Assembly: GCA_963702035.1 (NCBI GenBank)
Contig: OY969700.1
Coordinates: forward strand, 558,001-622,000
Source: VRUE01 sp963702035
GTDB lineage: Bacteria > Actinomycetota > Thermoleophilia > Solirubrobacterales > 70-9
Direction: 5' to 3'
Length of the DNA: 64,000 nt
Under the pieces are notes generated by a model. It did not search any database and was not told the origin of the DNA. It saw only the letters and a list, made by a program, of their open reading frames with translations. This document shows positions 36,350 through 43,906 of this stretch, one piece after another. A program made the translations under genes and the position numbers. Position 1 is the stretch's first letter. Every line of letters starts with the position of its first letter.

Positions 36350-37147
36350 CTAGCCAGGCGCGACGAGCAGCTCGGGGCCCTCGATCCCCTTGCCGACCTT
36401 GTTCAGCTTCGGGTTGGCCGGGGCGCTGTCCATCCGCGCGGCCGGCAGCGGCCCGCACATCGCGATCGCGTCCTCGGCGCTGAGGTCGGGGCGCAACCAG
36501 GCGGCCTCCGCCTCGGCGTTGGGCAGGATCGCCGGCATCCGGTCGTGGACCGGTGCGACGACCTCGTTCGGCGTCGTGGTGACGATCGTGCAGCTGTAGA
36601 GCCAGCCGTCCTCGAAGCCGCGGTCCTCCTCGTCCTCCCACTCCTTGCGCGTGCAGAGGCCGGCGAAGGCGAAGGGCTCGCCGCCGTCGACGGTGAAGCG
36701 CCAGGGCTGGCGCGGCTGCTTTGGGTCCTCGGCCTTCATCCACTCGTAGAAGCCGTCGGCGACGATCAGACAGCGGTGGCGGAACTTGCCGACCAGCGGC
36801 GCGTAGGCCCGGCTCGAGTCGAGGTTCTCGGCTTTGGCGTTGATCATCCGGTAGCCGACCTTGAGGTCCTTCGCCCAGCGCGGCACCAGCCCCCAGCGCA
36901 TCAGCCGCGCCTCGCGCTCGCCCTGGGCGGCCTCGTCGGGATCGGGTGAGGAGCGCACCGTCAGCACCTCCTGCGTCGGCGCGACATTGAAGCGACCGAG
37001 CCCCGATTCGGCTTTCTTCGCCCGCTCCCTCGAAGGCGGTGGCGCCTCGCCGGAGGAGTTCCGCTCCAGCGAGCGTTCGAGCTCGACCTGGAAGCGATCG
37101 GCGATCGTCTTGGTGTCTTTGGCCGTGACCGTGAAGCGCCCGCACAT
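36350..37147 (-). CDS. SRAP-domain protein (HMCES/YedK family)
   Basis: SRAP proteins cross-link to abasic sites in single-stranded DNA through Cys2. The 265-aa protein begins MCGRFTV, with Cys2 exposed after Met removal, and shows RFNVAPTQEVLTV, RLMRWGLVPRWAKD, MINAKAENL, RCLIVADGFYEW and the active-site VHDRMPAIL. The ATG at 37147 is fixed by the need for Cys at position 2; longer in-frame starts are rejected. Ends 6 nt from the preceding plus-strand gene. It starts 2 nt after the epimerase gene's stop. Confidence 0.95.
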   Translation of the reverse strand: MCGRFTVTAKDTKTIADRFQVELERSLERNSSGEAPPPSRERAKKAESGLGRFNVAPTQEVLTVRSSPDPDEAAQGEREARLMRWGLVPRWAKDLKVGYRMINAKAENLDSSRAYAPLVGKFRHRCLIVADGFYEWMKAEDPKQPRQPWRFTVDGGEPFAFAGLCTRKEWEDEEDRGFEDGWLYSCTIVTTTPNEVVAPVHDRMPAILPNAEAEAAWLRPDLSAEDAIAMCGPLPAARMDSAPANPKLNKVGKGIEGPELLVAPG

Positions 37148-37149
37148 GG

Positions 37150-38139
37150 CTAAACGGACACCTTCGCGGGCCGGGCCTCGGGATGCTCGCGGTACCACTC
37201 GAGGGTGCGGCGCAGGCCGTCCTCGAGCGCGACCCCGGGGCGCCAGCCGGTCAACTCGCGCAGCTTGGCCGAGTCGACGAACTGGCGATCGATCTCTCCG
37301 TCGGGGTTGCCCTGGCCTTGAAAGTCGGGCTCGATTCCAGCCCCGGCCGCGCCGGCAATCAGCTCGACCACCTCGCGGACCGAGTGGGGCCGCTCGCCGC
37401 CGGCGTTGAAGGCCTCCCCCGCCGCGCCGCCGTCGAGCGCGCCTGCTATCGCCAGGTAGGCGGCGACGGCGTCATCGACGTGGAGGAAGTCGCGCTCGGG
37501 GCTGCCGTCGGAGCGGATCGCCGGCGCCCGGCCGTCCAGCAGGGCGACCACGGTCTCGGGAATCAGGCGTGAGAAGTTGAGGTCGCCACCGCCGTAGACG
37601 TTGGCGAAACGGGTCACGGCCAGCGGCAAGCCGTAGGCGGTCGCGTAGCTGCGCGCGATCGTGTCCGCCGCCGCCTTGCTGGCGTCGTAGGGATAGACCG
37701 CGCGCAGCGGGAAGTCCTCGCGATAGGGCAGCTCGGGGCTCGACCCGTAGGCCTTGTCGGAGGAAGCGAAGACGATCCGCTCGACCGCGTGCACGCGGCA
37801 GGCCTCGAAGACGTTCCAGGCGCCCTGCACGTTGACCTCGAAGGTCTCCAACGGCGAGTCGCGGGCGACGCCCACGATCGTCTGGGCGGCGAGATGGAAG
37901 ACGGCGTCCGATCCCTCGACCGCCGCCGCGACCGCCGCGGCGTCGCGCAGGTCGGCCTCGACCAGCTCGACCTGATCGCGGATCCCGAGCAGGTCCAGGC
38001 CGGAGCGGCGCTCGCCGCCGACATCGGCGAGCCGTGGGGCGGGACGGTCCAGGACTCGCACCTCCTCCCCGCGCTCGAGCAGCGCTCGCGCCAGGTGCGA
38101 GCCGACGAACCCGTGCGCGCCCGTGACAAGCGCCTTCAC
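37150..38139 (-). CDS. NAD-dependent epimerase/dehydratase, probably CDP-glucose 4,6-dehydratase
   Basis: Extended short-chain dehydrogenase of 329 aa that acts on nucleotide sugars. Seen: GAHGFVGSHLARALL, LAAQTIVGVARDSPLETFEV, the Tyr/Lys catalytic segment YPYDASKAAADTIARSYA and a substrate segment RFANVYGGGDLNFSRLIPE. The SDKAYG and GGGDLNFSRLIPE strings favour CDP-glucose 4,6-dehydratase (RfbG-like). It overlaps by 4 nt the gene for the enzyme that makes CDP-glucose, supporting this. Downstream sugar-modifying genes are not in the window. Confidence 0.8.
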   Translation of the reverse strand: MKALVTGAHGFVGSHLARALLERGEEVRVLDRPAPRLADVGGERRSGLDLLGIRDQVELVEADLRDAAAVAAAVEGSDAVFHLAAQTIVGVARDSPLETFEVNVQGAWNVFEACRVHAVERIVFASSDKAYGSSPELPYREDFPLRAVYPYDASKAAADTIARSYATAYGLPLAVTRFANVYGGGDLNFSRLIPETVVALLDGRAPAIRSDGSPERDFLHVDDAVAAYLAIAGALDGGAAGEAFNAGGERPHSVREVVELIAGAAGAGIEPDFQGQGNPDGEIDRQFVDSAKLRELTGWRPGVALEDGLRRTLEWYREHPEARPAKVSV

Positions 38140-38918
38140 CCCTTGGCCCCCTGACGCACTGACTGGTCACTTGTCCCCCTCATAGGGGGGTCAAGTGTCC
38201 ATTCGACGGGCGTCGGCCAGGGAGCGTCGCCGGCGGCCCAGAGATCGTTGAGCACGACGGCGTCCTTGTAGGTGTCCATGCAGTCCCAGAAGCCCTCGTG
38301 GCGGTGGGCGCGCAGCTCGCCCTCGGCCGCAAGTCTGGCGAGTGGCTCGCGCTCGAGAACGCTCTGCTCGTCCAGGTAGCCAAGAGCGCCGGGCTCGAGA
38401 CAGAAGAAGCCGCCGTTGATCCAGTGCTCGCTGCGCGGCTTCTCGGCGAAGCCCTCAACCCGGTCCCCTTCCCCCAGCTCGGCCACCCCCCACTGCAGGT
38501 GCGGCCGCACGACGGTCATCGTCGCCAGGGCGCCGTGTCCGGCGTGGAAAGACAGCAACGCGCCGAGATCGATGTCGGCGACGCCGTCCGCATAGGTCAC
38601 GCAAAAGGTCCCTCTCCGCAGGCGATCGGCAAGGCGCGCGATCCGCCCGCCGGTCGGGGTATCGACCCCCGTGTCGACGCACTCGACCGTGACGCCATCA
38701 GGCCATGCATGGTTAGCGACGAAGTCCTCGATCGAATCGCCCAAGTACCCGGTCGCGAGCAGGAAACGGCTGAATCCCTGAGCAATGTAGATGCCCAGCA
38801 CGTGCCAGAGAATCGGCATTCCACCGATCTCAACCAGGGCCTTCGGCACATTCTCCGTGCGCTCGCGCAGCCGCGTGCCGCGCCCCCCGCACAAGATGAC
38901 GACTGGCGGTTTCCCCAT
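38136..38918 (-). CDS. rfbF: Glucose-1-phosphate cytidylyltransferase
   Basis: Makes CDP-glucose from CTP and glucose-1-phosphate. The 260-aa nucleotidyltransferase shows ILCGGRGTRLRERTENVPKA, EIGGMPILWHVLGIY, the RfbF-type VDTGVDTPTGGR, TYADGVADIDLGALLSFH, INGGFFCLEPGAL and GFWDCMDTYKD. These match RfbF rather than the RmlA group. ATG at 38918 preferred; a GTG one codon earlier is equally open. The last 12-15 codons contain a dyad (38168-38197) and are poorly conserved. Confidence 0.92.
   Translation of the reverse strand: MGKPPVVILCGGRGTRLRERTENVPKALVEIGGMPILWHVLGIYIAQGFSRFLLATGYLGDSIEDFVANHAWPDGVTVECVDTGVDTPTGGRIARLADRLRRGTFCVTYADGVADIDLGALLSFHAGHGALATMTVVRPHLQWGVAELGEGDRVEGFAEKPRSEHWINGGFFCLEPGALGYLDEQSVLEREPLARLAAEGELRAHRHEGFWDCMDTYKDAVVLNDLWAAGDAPWPTPVEWTLDPPMRGTSDQSVRQGAKG
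38168..38197. repeat. Dyad within the 3' end of the cytidylyltransferase gene
   Basis: CACTTGTCCCCCT at 38168-38180 and AGGGGGGTCAAGTG at 38184-38197 are inverted with one mismatch and one unpaired base, around a 3-nt loop. It lies in the poorly conserved C-terminal codons of rfbF, just before the overlap with the epimerase gene. Confidence 0.5.
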
Positions 38919-38941
38919 CACTTCCTGATGGTGGCGAACTC

Positions 38942-39059
38942 AGGGGCCATCTCGATAGAAGTGGAACGTCTTGTACTTTTTCGCGGGAACTCGCCCGAGG
39001 CGTCAGCCATCTGACGATCCTCGAAAAAGTTAAGTGGAACCCCCGTAGAGATGGCCCCT
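38942..39059. repeat. 118-bp nested palindrome downstream of the ThiS/MoaD-like gene
   Basis: Perfect outer arms AGGGGCCATCTC (38942-38953) and GAGATGGCCCCT (39048-39059), with inner arms ACTTTTTCG and CGAAAAAGT placed well inside. A direct repeat AAGTGGAAC also occurs near both ends. The right arm touches the stop codon of the small carrier gene; the left arm ends close to rfbF. Same length and nested design as the 122-bp elements, but arm sequences differ. It may also help end the thrC transcript. Confidence 0.8.
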
Positions 39060-39330
39060 AACCACCCGCCACTGCCGGGAGGATCGTTACCTCGTCGCCC
39101 TCGCTGATCGCCGTCTCCAGGCCTTGCTGGAAGCGGATGTCCTCGCCGCTGACGTAGACGTTGACGAAGCGGCGCAGATCGCCGTCCTGGGTGATCCGCT
39201 CACGCAGGTCCCCGTGCGCCTCGAAGAGGGCATCGAGGGCGTCGCCCACGGTCGAGCCGACGACCTCGACCTCGGCTTCCCCCCCGGTCGCGGCGCGCAG
39301 CTGGGTTGGAATCTTCACGGTGACTGCCAT
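39058..39330 (-). CDS. ThiS/MoaD-family sulfur-carrier-like protein
   Basis: A 90-aa beta-grasp protein ending in Gly-Gly (VTILPAVAGG), the C-terminus that is activated as a thiocarboxylate in MoaD, ThiS and CysO. Also seen: IPTQLRAATGG near the start and FVNVYVSGEDIRF in the middle, typical of the CysO/MoaD group. No other molybdopterin or thiamin genes are nearby. Its ATG shares one base with the stop of the threonine-synthase-like gene, and both lie behind a SAM-I riboswitch. This suggests a sulfur-transfer role in methionine or cysteine metabolism. Confidence 0.9.
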   Translation of the reverse strand: MAVTVKIPTQLRAATGGEAEVEVVGSTVGDALDALFEAHGDLRERITQDGDLRRFVNVYVSGEDIRFQQGLETAISEGDEVTILPAVAGG

Positions 39331-40565
39331 CAGACGGTTACCTCCCGGTGCTCGAACGCGGACTCGAAGCTCTCCAGATCGGGGTCGATCTCGTGCATGT
39401 GGAAACTATCGCGCGTCGCGTCCAGCGTCTTCAGGCCCTCGCCGGTGATGTAGACGACGACTCGCTCGCCGGCGCCGATGTCGCCGCGCTCGGCCAGCTT
39501 GGCGAGGACGCCGACGGTGACACCGCCGGCGGTCTCGGTGAAGATCCCCGTCGTCTCCGCCAGCAGGCGGATGCCGGCGCGGATCTCCTCGTCGGTGACC
39601 GAATCGATCGCGCCGCCGCTGCGCCGCGCCTGCTCGAGCGCGTAAGGGCCGTCAGCCGGGTCGCCGATCGCCAGGCTCTTGGCGATCGTCTCCGGCTTTT
39701 GCGGCCTGCAGACGTCCCAGCCCTCGGCGAAGGCGGTCGCGACCGGGCTGCAGCCGAGCGCCTGGGCGCCGTTGAAGACAGGCTGCTCGCCCTCGATCAG
39801 GCCCAGGTCGGTCCACTCCTGAAAACCGCGGGCGACCTTGGTGAAGAGCGAGCCGGAGGCGATCGGGCAGACCACCCGGTCGGGCAGCTCCCAGCCGAGC
39901 TGCTCAGCGGTCTCGTAGGCGAGCGTCTTCGAGCCCTCGGCGTAGTAGGGACGCAGGTTGACGTTGACGAAGGCCCAGGGCCGCGTTTCGGCCAGTTGCG
40001 TGCAGAGCCGGTTGACAGCGTCGTAGTTGCCGCGCACGCCGACCAGGTTGGTGCCGTAGATCGCCGTGGCGAGCAGCTTCTGCTCCTCCAGGTTGGCGGG
40101 GACGAGGACGTAGGACTCGAGCCCGGCGGCGGCGGCGTGGGCGGCGACCGCGTTGGCCAGGTTGCCGGTCGAGGCGCAGGCCACGGTCTCGAAGCCGAGC
40201 TCACGCGCCTTCGCCACCGCGACCGCGACGACCCTGTCCTTGAACGAGTGGGTCGGGTTGGCGGCGTCGTTCTTGATCCAGATCTCGGCGTCGAGACCGA
40301 GCCGCTCGGCGAGGCGGTCGGCGCGCAGCAGCGGGGTCAGCCCCGGCTCCAGGGGGTCCTTTGGGCTGCCGGTGAAGGGCAGGAAATCGGCGTAGCGCCA
40401 GATCCCCTGCGAGCCGGCCTGAATCCGGCGCTTCGCCTCGGTGGCGTCGAGCCCCGAGTGATCGTAGGTGACTTCCAGCGGCCCGAAGCAGTTCTCGCAC
40501 GCGTAGCTGGCGCCGAGCTCGTAGGTCGCCCCGCACTCCTTGCACTTCAAGCTCTCGACTGACAT
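39330..40565 (-). CDS. thrC: Threonine synthase-like PLP enzyme with zinc ribbon
   Basis: Fold-type II PLP enzyme of 411 aa. The N-terminus has a small zinc ribbon (Cys8, Cys11, Cys23, Cys26). PLP Lys109 lies in NPTHSFKDRVV; ACASTGNLANAVAAHAA is the phosphate-binding region and TETAGGVTVGVLAKL follows. The family reaction is O-phosphohomoserine to threonine. Shine-Dalgarno AGAGGT lies before the ATG at 40565. Control by a SAM-I riboswitch and fusion of its operon with a Gly-Gly sulfur carrier leave open a sulfur-incorporating reaction (homocysteine-type synthase). Confidence 0.88.
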   Translation of the reverse strand: MSVESLKCKECGATYELGASYACENCFGPLEVTYDHSGLDATEAKRRIQAGSQGIWRYADFLPFTGSPKDPLEPGLTPLLRADRLAERLGLDAEIWIKNDAANPTHSFKDRVVAVAVAKARELGFETVACASTGNLANAVAAHAAAAGLESYVLVPANLEEQKLLATAIYGTNLVGVRGNYDAVNRLCTQLAETRPWAFVNVNLRPYYAEGSKTLAYETAEQLGWELPDRVVCPIASGSLFTKVARGFQEWTDLGLIEGEQPVFNGAQALGCSPVATAFAEGWDVCRPQKPETIAKSLAIGDPADGPYALEQARRSGGAIDSVTDEEIRAGIRLLAETTGIFTETAGGVTVGVLAKLAERGDIGAGERVVVYITGEGLKTLDATRDSFHMHEIDPDLESFESAFEHREVTV

Positions 40566-40590
40566 CCGATCTACCTCTTTCCTTGACCTA

Positions 40591-40621
40591 GAAAAAAACC
40601 TCCGCCTTGTGGGGCAGAGGT
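40591..40621 (-). terminator. Rho-independent terminator of the SAM-I riboswitch
   Basis: On the minus strand ACCTCTGCC...GGCGGAGGT (one G-U pair) is followed by seven T residues. It lies between the riboswitch aptamer and the thrC ribosome-binding site, so it is the expression platform: SAM binding would favour this hairpin and stop transcription before thrC. Confidence 0.9.
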
Positions 40622-40638
40622 CCGATCGGACGTCTCCC

Positions 40639-40758
40639 CACATCTTCCAGGTCCCGAACTTCCGGGAACCTGCTGGAGTTGGCACCTCTCCCGGACCAGT
40701 GGTCCGGGGCGGTTGCCGGGGCTTCTGCGGGCCAGTCCCTCCACCCCTCTAGATGTGG
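40639..40758 (-). promoter_or_regulatory. SAM-I (S-box) riboswitch
   Basis: On the minus strand the conserved S-box core is present: GAGGGGTGGAGGGACTGGCC, then GAAGCCCCGGCAACC, then GGTGCCAACTCC. P1 is closed by CACATCT (5') and AGATGTG (3'). A terminator follows 20 nt downstream, then thrC. S-box RNAs bind S-adenosylmethionine and switch off methionine and sulfur genes. This one controls the thrC-ThiS/MoaD-like pair. Confidence 0.95.
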
Positions 40759-40774
40759 CGCTTATGTGCCCCTG

Positions 40775-40780
40775 ACTATA
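40775..40780 (-). promoter_or_regulatory. -10 box for the riboswitch transcript
   Basis: TATAGT on the minus strand, 17-20 nt before the P1 stem of the riboswitch, fits a -10 box. Transcription would start near 40768. A -35 match is weak. The rest of 40781-40920, up to corA on the other strand, shows only a short direct repeat of ATGGGAA (about 40800-40818); I see no gene in it. Confidence 0.5.
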
Positions 40781-40920
40781 GCAACGCTCAGATCGGCAAT
40801 GGGAACCAAAATGGGAATCACAATGAGGCGATGACAGCGATCATGCTCGCCGCGCGGGGCAGCCGTTTAACCTGCACGTGACAATGCCCGCGAACGCCGA
40901 CGAGAAGATGAGCCCGAGCG

Positions 40921-41928
40921 ATGCCGAACCTTCCGAAACCACGGCTGCGACGGGCTGCCCGGCGCGAAGCGCTCGCCTCGACGGCATCGCAGCCTGAGCC
41001 CCAGACCCCGGACGTCGAGCAGATCGACTCCTCCGGCCTGCGCTGGGTCAACATCGAGCGCCCAGGTGCGCTCGAGCGCACCTGGCTGGAGGAAAACTTC
41101 GACTTCCACGCGCTCGACCTCGAGGACGTGCTCTCGCGCAACCAGCGGCCGAAGATCGACGTCTACGACGACTACCTCTTCATCGTCCTCCACTTCCCGG
41201 TCTTCGACCCCGCGGTCGGGCGGCTCGGCACCGGCGAGCTCGACCTCTTCGTCGGCCCCGGCTATGTGGTGACGATCCCGAACCAACCGCTGCAACCGGT
41301 CGAGTACCTCTTCGAGCGCTGCCGGACCAAGGAGGAGCTGCGCGATCAGCTCTTCGCGCGCGGATCGGGCTACCTGCTCTACCGACTCGTCGATGACAGC
41401 TTCGACTACTGCTTCCCGATGCTGCGCAAGATCGGCAACAAGCTCGACGCGCTCGAGGACGACATCTTCGAGGGTCGCTCCGAAGAGGTCGTGCGTGACA
41501 TCTCCAACGTCAAGCAGGAGATCATCAACTTCCGCAAGGTGATCCGCCCGCAGCGCCCCGTGCTGCGCGACCTGGAGAAGGTCAAGCAGCGCTACCTGGC
41601 CACCGACCTCGACCTGGAGATCTACTTCGACGACATCGTCAACGCCCACGAGCGGATCTGGGACATGCTCGAGAACTACAAGGAGGTGGTCGACTCGCTG
41701 GCCGAGACCAACGAGTCGGTGATCTCGCACCGCGTCAATGACATCCTCCGCGTGCTCACCTCGATCAGCGTGATCGTCCTGCCGCTGACCCTGCTGGCGA
41801 GCATCTGGGGGATGAACTCGCACGTGCCCGGCGAGCAGAGCATCACCGGGTTCTGGATCGTCGTCGGCGCGATGGTCGCGATCCTCGTCGGCATGGTCGC
41901 CTACTTCCGCAAGCGCGGCTGGCTCTGA
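40921..41928 (+). CDS. corA: CorA-family magnesium/divalent cation channel
   Basis: Inner-membrane pentameric Mg2+ channel of 335 aa. Cytoplasmic domain with WVNIERPGALE, ALDLEDVLSRNQRPKIDVYD, then the long stalk helix (about 190-285). Two membrane helices at the C-terminus are joined by the signature loop GMN (IWGMNSHVPGE), and the chain ends with a basic RKRGWL. The ATG at 40921 gives a basic start; earlier codons are out of frame. Stands alone, divergent from thrC. Confidence 0.94.
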   Translation: MPNLPKPRLRRAARREALASTASQPEPQTPDVEQIDSSGLRWVNIERPGALERTWLEENFDFHALDLEDVLSRNQRPKIDVYDDYLFIVLHFPVFDPAVGRLGTGELDLFVGPGYVVTIPNQPLQPVEYLFERCRTKEELRDQLFARGSGYLLYRLVDDSFDYCFPMLRKIGNKLDALEDDIFEGRSEEVVRDISNVKQEIINFRKVIRPQRPVLRDLEKVKQRYLATDLDLEIYFDDIVNAHERIWDMLENYKEVVDSLAETNESVISHRVNDILRVLTSISVIVLPLTLLASIWGMNSHVPGEQSITGFWIVVGAMVAILVGMVAYFRKRGWL

Positions 41929-41954
41929 AATAAGACGCCGCCTCCTCTGCTCCC

Positions 41955-41992
41955 GTCGGGGCCAGAAGAATCAGATTGCGACTGGCCCCGAC
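41955..41992. terminator. Perfect hairpin between corA and the HIT gene
   Basis: GTCGGGGCCAG (41955-41965) and CTGGCCCCGAC (41982-41992) form an 11-bp perfect stem with a 16-nt loop, 27 nt after the corA stop. No T-run follows on the plus strand, so it is either a weak terminator or an mRNA-stabilising structure. Confidence 0.5.
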
Positions 41993-42033
41993 TCCCGCGT
42001 CCGGGGGCGGCTTGGCCGTAGGATGCGCGTCCT

Positions 42034-42522
42034 GTGGCCAACTTTCGGATTTGGGCGCCCTGGCGCCTCGCCTACGTGAAGGACGCGTCCAAGGACAACG
42101 AGGAGGAGTGCATCTTCTGCGCCAAGCCGGCGGCGGATGACGACGCGGCGAACCTGATCGTCCATCGCGGCCAGAGCTGCTTCGTGATCCTCAACCTCTT
42201 CCCCTACACCAACGGGCACCTGATGGTTGCCCCCTACGAGCACATCGGCCGCATTCAAGATCTGCCCGGCGAGACCGTGGCGGAGATGATGTCGCTGGCG
42301 CAGCGGGCGATGAGCCGCCTCGAGGACGTCTACGACCCGCACGGCTATAACGTCGGCTTCAACCAGGGCCGCGTCGCCGGCGCCGGGGTCGAGCACCACA
42401 TCCACCTCCACGTCGTCCCCCGCTGGGGCGGCGATACCAACTTCATGCCGGTGATCGCCGACACCAAAGTGATGCCGCAGACGCTCGAGCAGAGCTTCGA
42501 GGCGCTGAGAGGAGCGTTTTGA
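42034..42522 (+). CDS. HIT-family hydrolase/phosphorylase (Ap4A phosphorylase-like)
   Basis: Histidine-triad nucleotide-binding protein of 162 aa. The catalytic triad motif is HHIHLHVV at 121-128 in GAGVEHHIHLHVVPRWGGD; zinc-type CIFC (26-29) and FPYTNGHLMVAPYEH are also present. The PRWGGDTNFMPV end matches mycobacterial Ap4A phosphorylase, which splits diadenosine tetraphosphate. The GTG at 42034 gives the family start MANFRIWAPWRLAYV. It begins a plus-strand run with pmm and the lactamase-fold gene. Confidence 0.92.
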   Translation: MANFRIWAPWRLAYVKDASKDNEEECIFCAKPAADDDAANLIVHRGQSCFVILNLFPYTNGHLMVAPYEHIGRIQDLPGETVAEMMSLAQRAMSRLEDVYDPHGYNVGFNQGRVAGAGVEHHIHLHVVPRWGGDTNFMPVIADTKVMPQTLEQSFEALRGAF

Positions 42523-42523
42523 G

Positions 42524-43906
42524 ATGACCGAGGTCGCCCCACTGGCCCCGAGCCAGATCTTCAAGGCCTACGACATCCGTGGCCTCTACGGCGAGGAAAT
42601 GGACGAGACGACGGCGCTCGCCGTCGGCCGCGCCTTCGCCCGCGTGCTGGCGCGTCTGCGCGGCAAGCAGCCGAGCGAACTGCGGGTCGGGCTCGGCCGC
42701 GACATGCGGCTGACCGCGCCCGCGATGGCGGCGGAGCTGCGCGACGGATTGATCTTCGAGGGCGTAACCGTGCTCGACGCCGGCATGGTCGCCACCGAGA
42801 TGCTCTACCACCTGGTCGGCTCGCGGGAGCTGGATGGCGGCGCGATGGTCACCGCTTCGCACAACCCGAAGGCCTACACCGGCGTCAAGCTCGTCCGCGA
42901 GGGGGCGCTGGCGCTCTCGGGCGACGCCGGCATCGGCGACGTGCGGCGCGAGATCGAGGCCGGCCTCGGCTCCGCCCCCGGCGGCGGCTCCTTCGAGGAG
43001 GTCAACGTCTGGGACGAATACAGGCAGCACGCGCTCTCTTTCATCGATCCGGCCGCGGTGAAGCCGCTCAAGGTCGTCGTCAACGGCGGCAACGGCATGG
43101 CCGGGCCGATGGTCGGCCCGATCCTGCACAAGCTCGGCCTCGAGCTCGAGGAGATGTATTTCCAGCCCGACGGCGAGTTCCCCGACCACGAGCCGAACCC
43201 GCTGCTGCCCGAGAACCGCAAGCTGATCGAAGAGCGGGTGCGCTCCGCCGGCGCCGACCTCGGCATCGCCTGGGACGGCGACGCCGACCGCTGCTTCTTC
43301 ATCGACGGCGAGGGCTCCTTCTGCGACGGCGACTTCATCTGCGCCCTGCTCGCCCGCGCCGCGCTGGCCAGGAATCCCGGCGCGACGATCCTCTACGACC
43401 CTCGCTCGAGCCGCGCGGTGCCCGATCTGGTCGCGGCCGAGGGCGGACGCTCCGATCTCTCACGCGTCGGCCACGCCTTCTTCAAGAAGCGCATGCGCGA
43501 GGAGGACGCCGTGTTCGGCGGCGAGGTCTCCGGCCATTACTACTTCCGCGACTTCTGGTGCGCCGACTCGGGCACGATCCCGGCGCTGCTGATGCTCGAG
43601 CTGCTCTCCGAAGACGGCCGCCCGATCGGCGAGCTGATGGCGGAGTTCCGCGCGCGCTACTTCATCTCCGGCGAGATCAACTCCGAGGTCGCAGACCAGG
43701 AGGCGAAGATGGAGGAGATCGCCGCGCGCTTCTCCGACGGCGAGCTGACCACCCTCGACGGGATCTCGATCGACTACCCGGACTGGCACTTCAACGTGCG
43801 CCCGTCCAACACCGAGCCGCTGCTCCGGCTCAACCTCGAGTCGCTCGTCTCGCGCGAGGACATGGAAGCCAAGCGCGACGAGCTGCTGGGGTTGATCCGG
43901 GCGTGA
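42524..43906 (+). CDS. manB: Phosphomannomutase/phosphoglucomutase
   Basis: Alpha-D-phosphohexomutase of 460 aa that interconverts mannose-6-P and mannose-1-P (or the glucose forms), for GDP-mannose and cell-envelope sugars. Motifs in order: FKAYDIRGLYGEEM, the phosphoserine loop with Ser112 in VTASHNPKAYTG, the metal loop AWDGDADRCFF, the sugar loop GGEVSGHYYF, and the phosphate loop RPSNTEPLLR. It starts 1 nt after the HIT stop and overlaps the next gene by 4 nt. Confidence 0.95.
   Translation: MTEVAPLAPSQIFKAYDIRGLYGEEMDETTALAVGRAFARVLARLRGKQPSELRVGLGRDMRLTAPAMAAELRDGLIFEGVTVLDAGMVATEMLYHLVGSRELDGGAMVTASHNPKAYTGVKLVREGALALSGDAGIGDVRREIEAGLGSAPGGGSFEEVNVWDEYRQHALSFIDPAAVKPLKVVVNGGNGMAGPMVGPILHKLGLELEEMYFQPDGEFPDHEPNPLLPENRKLIEERVRSAGADLGIAWDGDADRCFFIDGEGSFCDGDFICALLARAALARNPGATILYDPRSSRAVPDLVAAEGGRSDLSRVGHAFFKKRMREEDAVFGGEVSGHYYFRDFWCADSGTIPALLMLELLSEDGRPIGELMAEFRARYFISGEINSEVADQEAKMEEIAARFSDGELTTLDGISIDYPDWHFNVRPSNTEPLLRLNLESLVSREDMEAKRDELLGLIRA

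Noticed and set aside
39058..39330. Molybdenum cofactor gene moaD
   Set aside because: No other moa genes are near, and the SAM-I riboswitch and thrC partner suggest sulfur amino acid metabolism instead.
40867..41823. A 318-codon minus-strand frame opposite corA
   Set aside because: Low-complexity Val/Asp/Leu-rich translation typical of a shadow frame; corA on the plus strand has the GMN motif and membrane helices.
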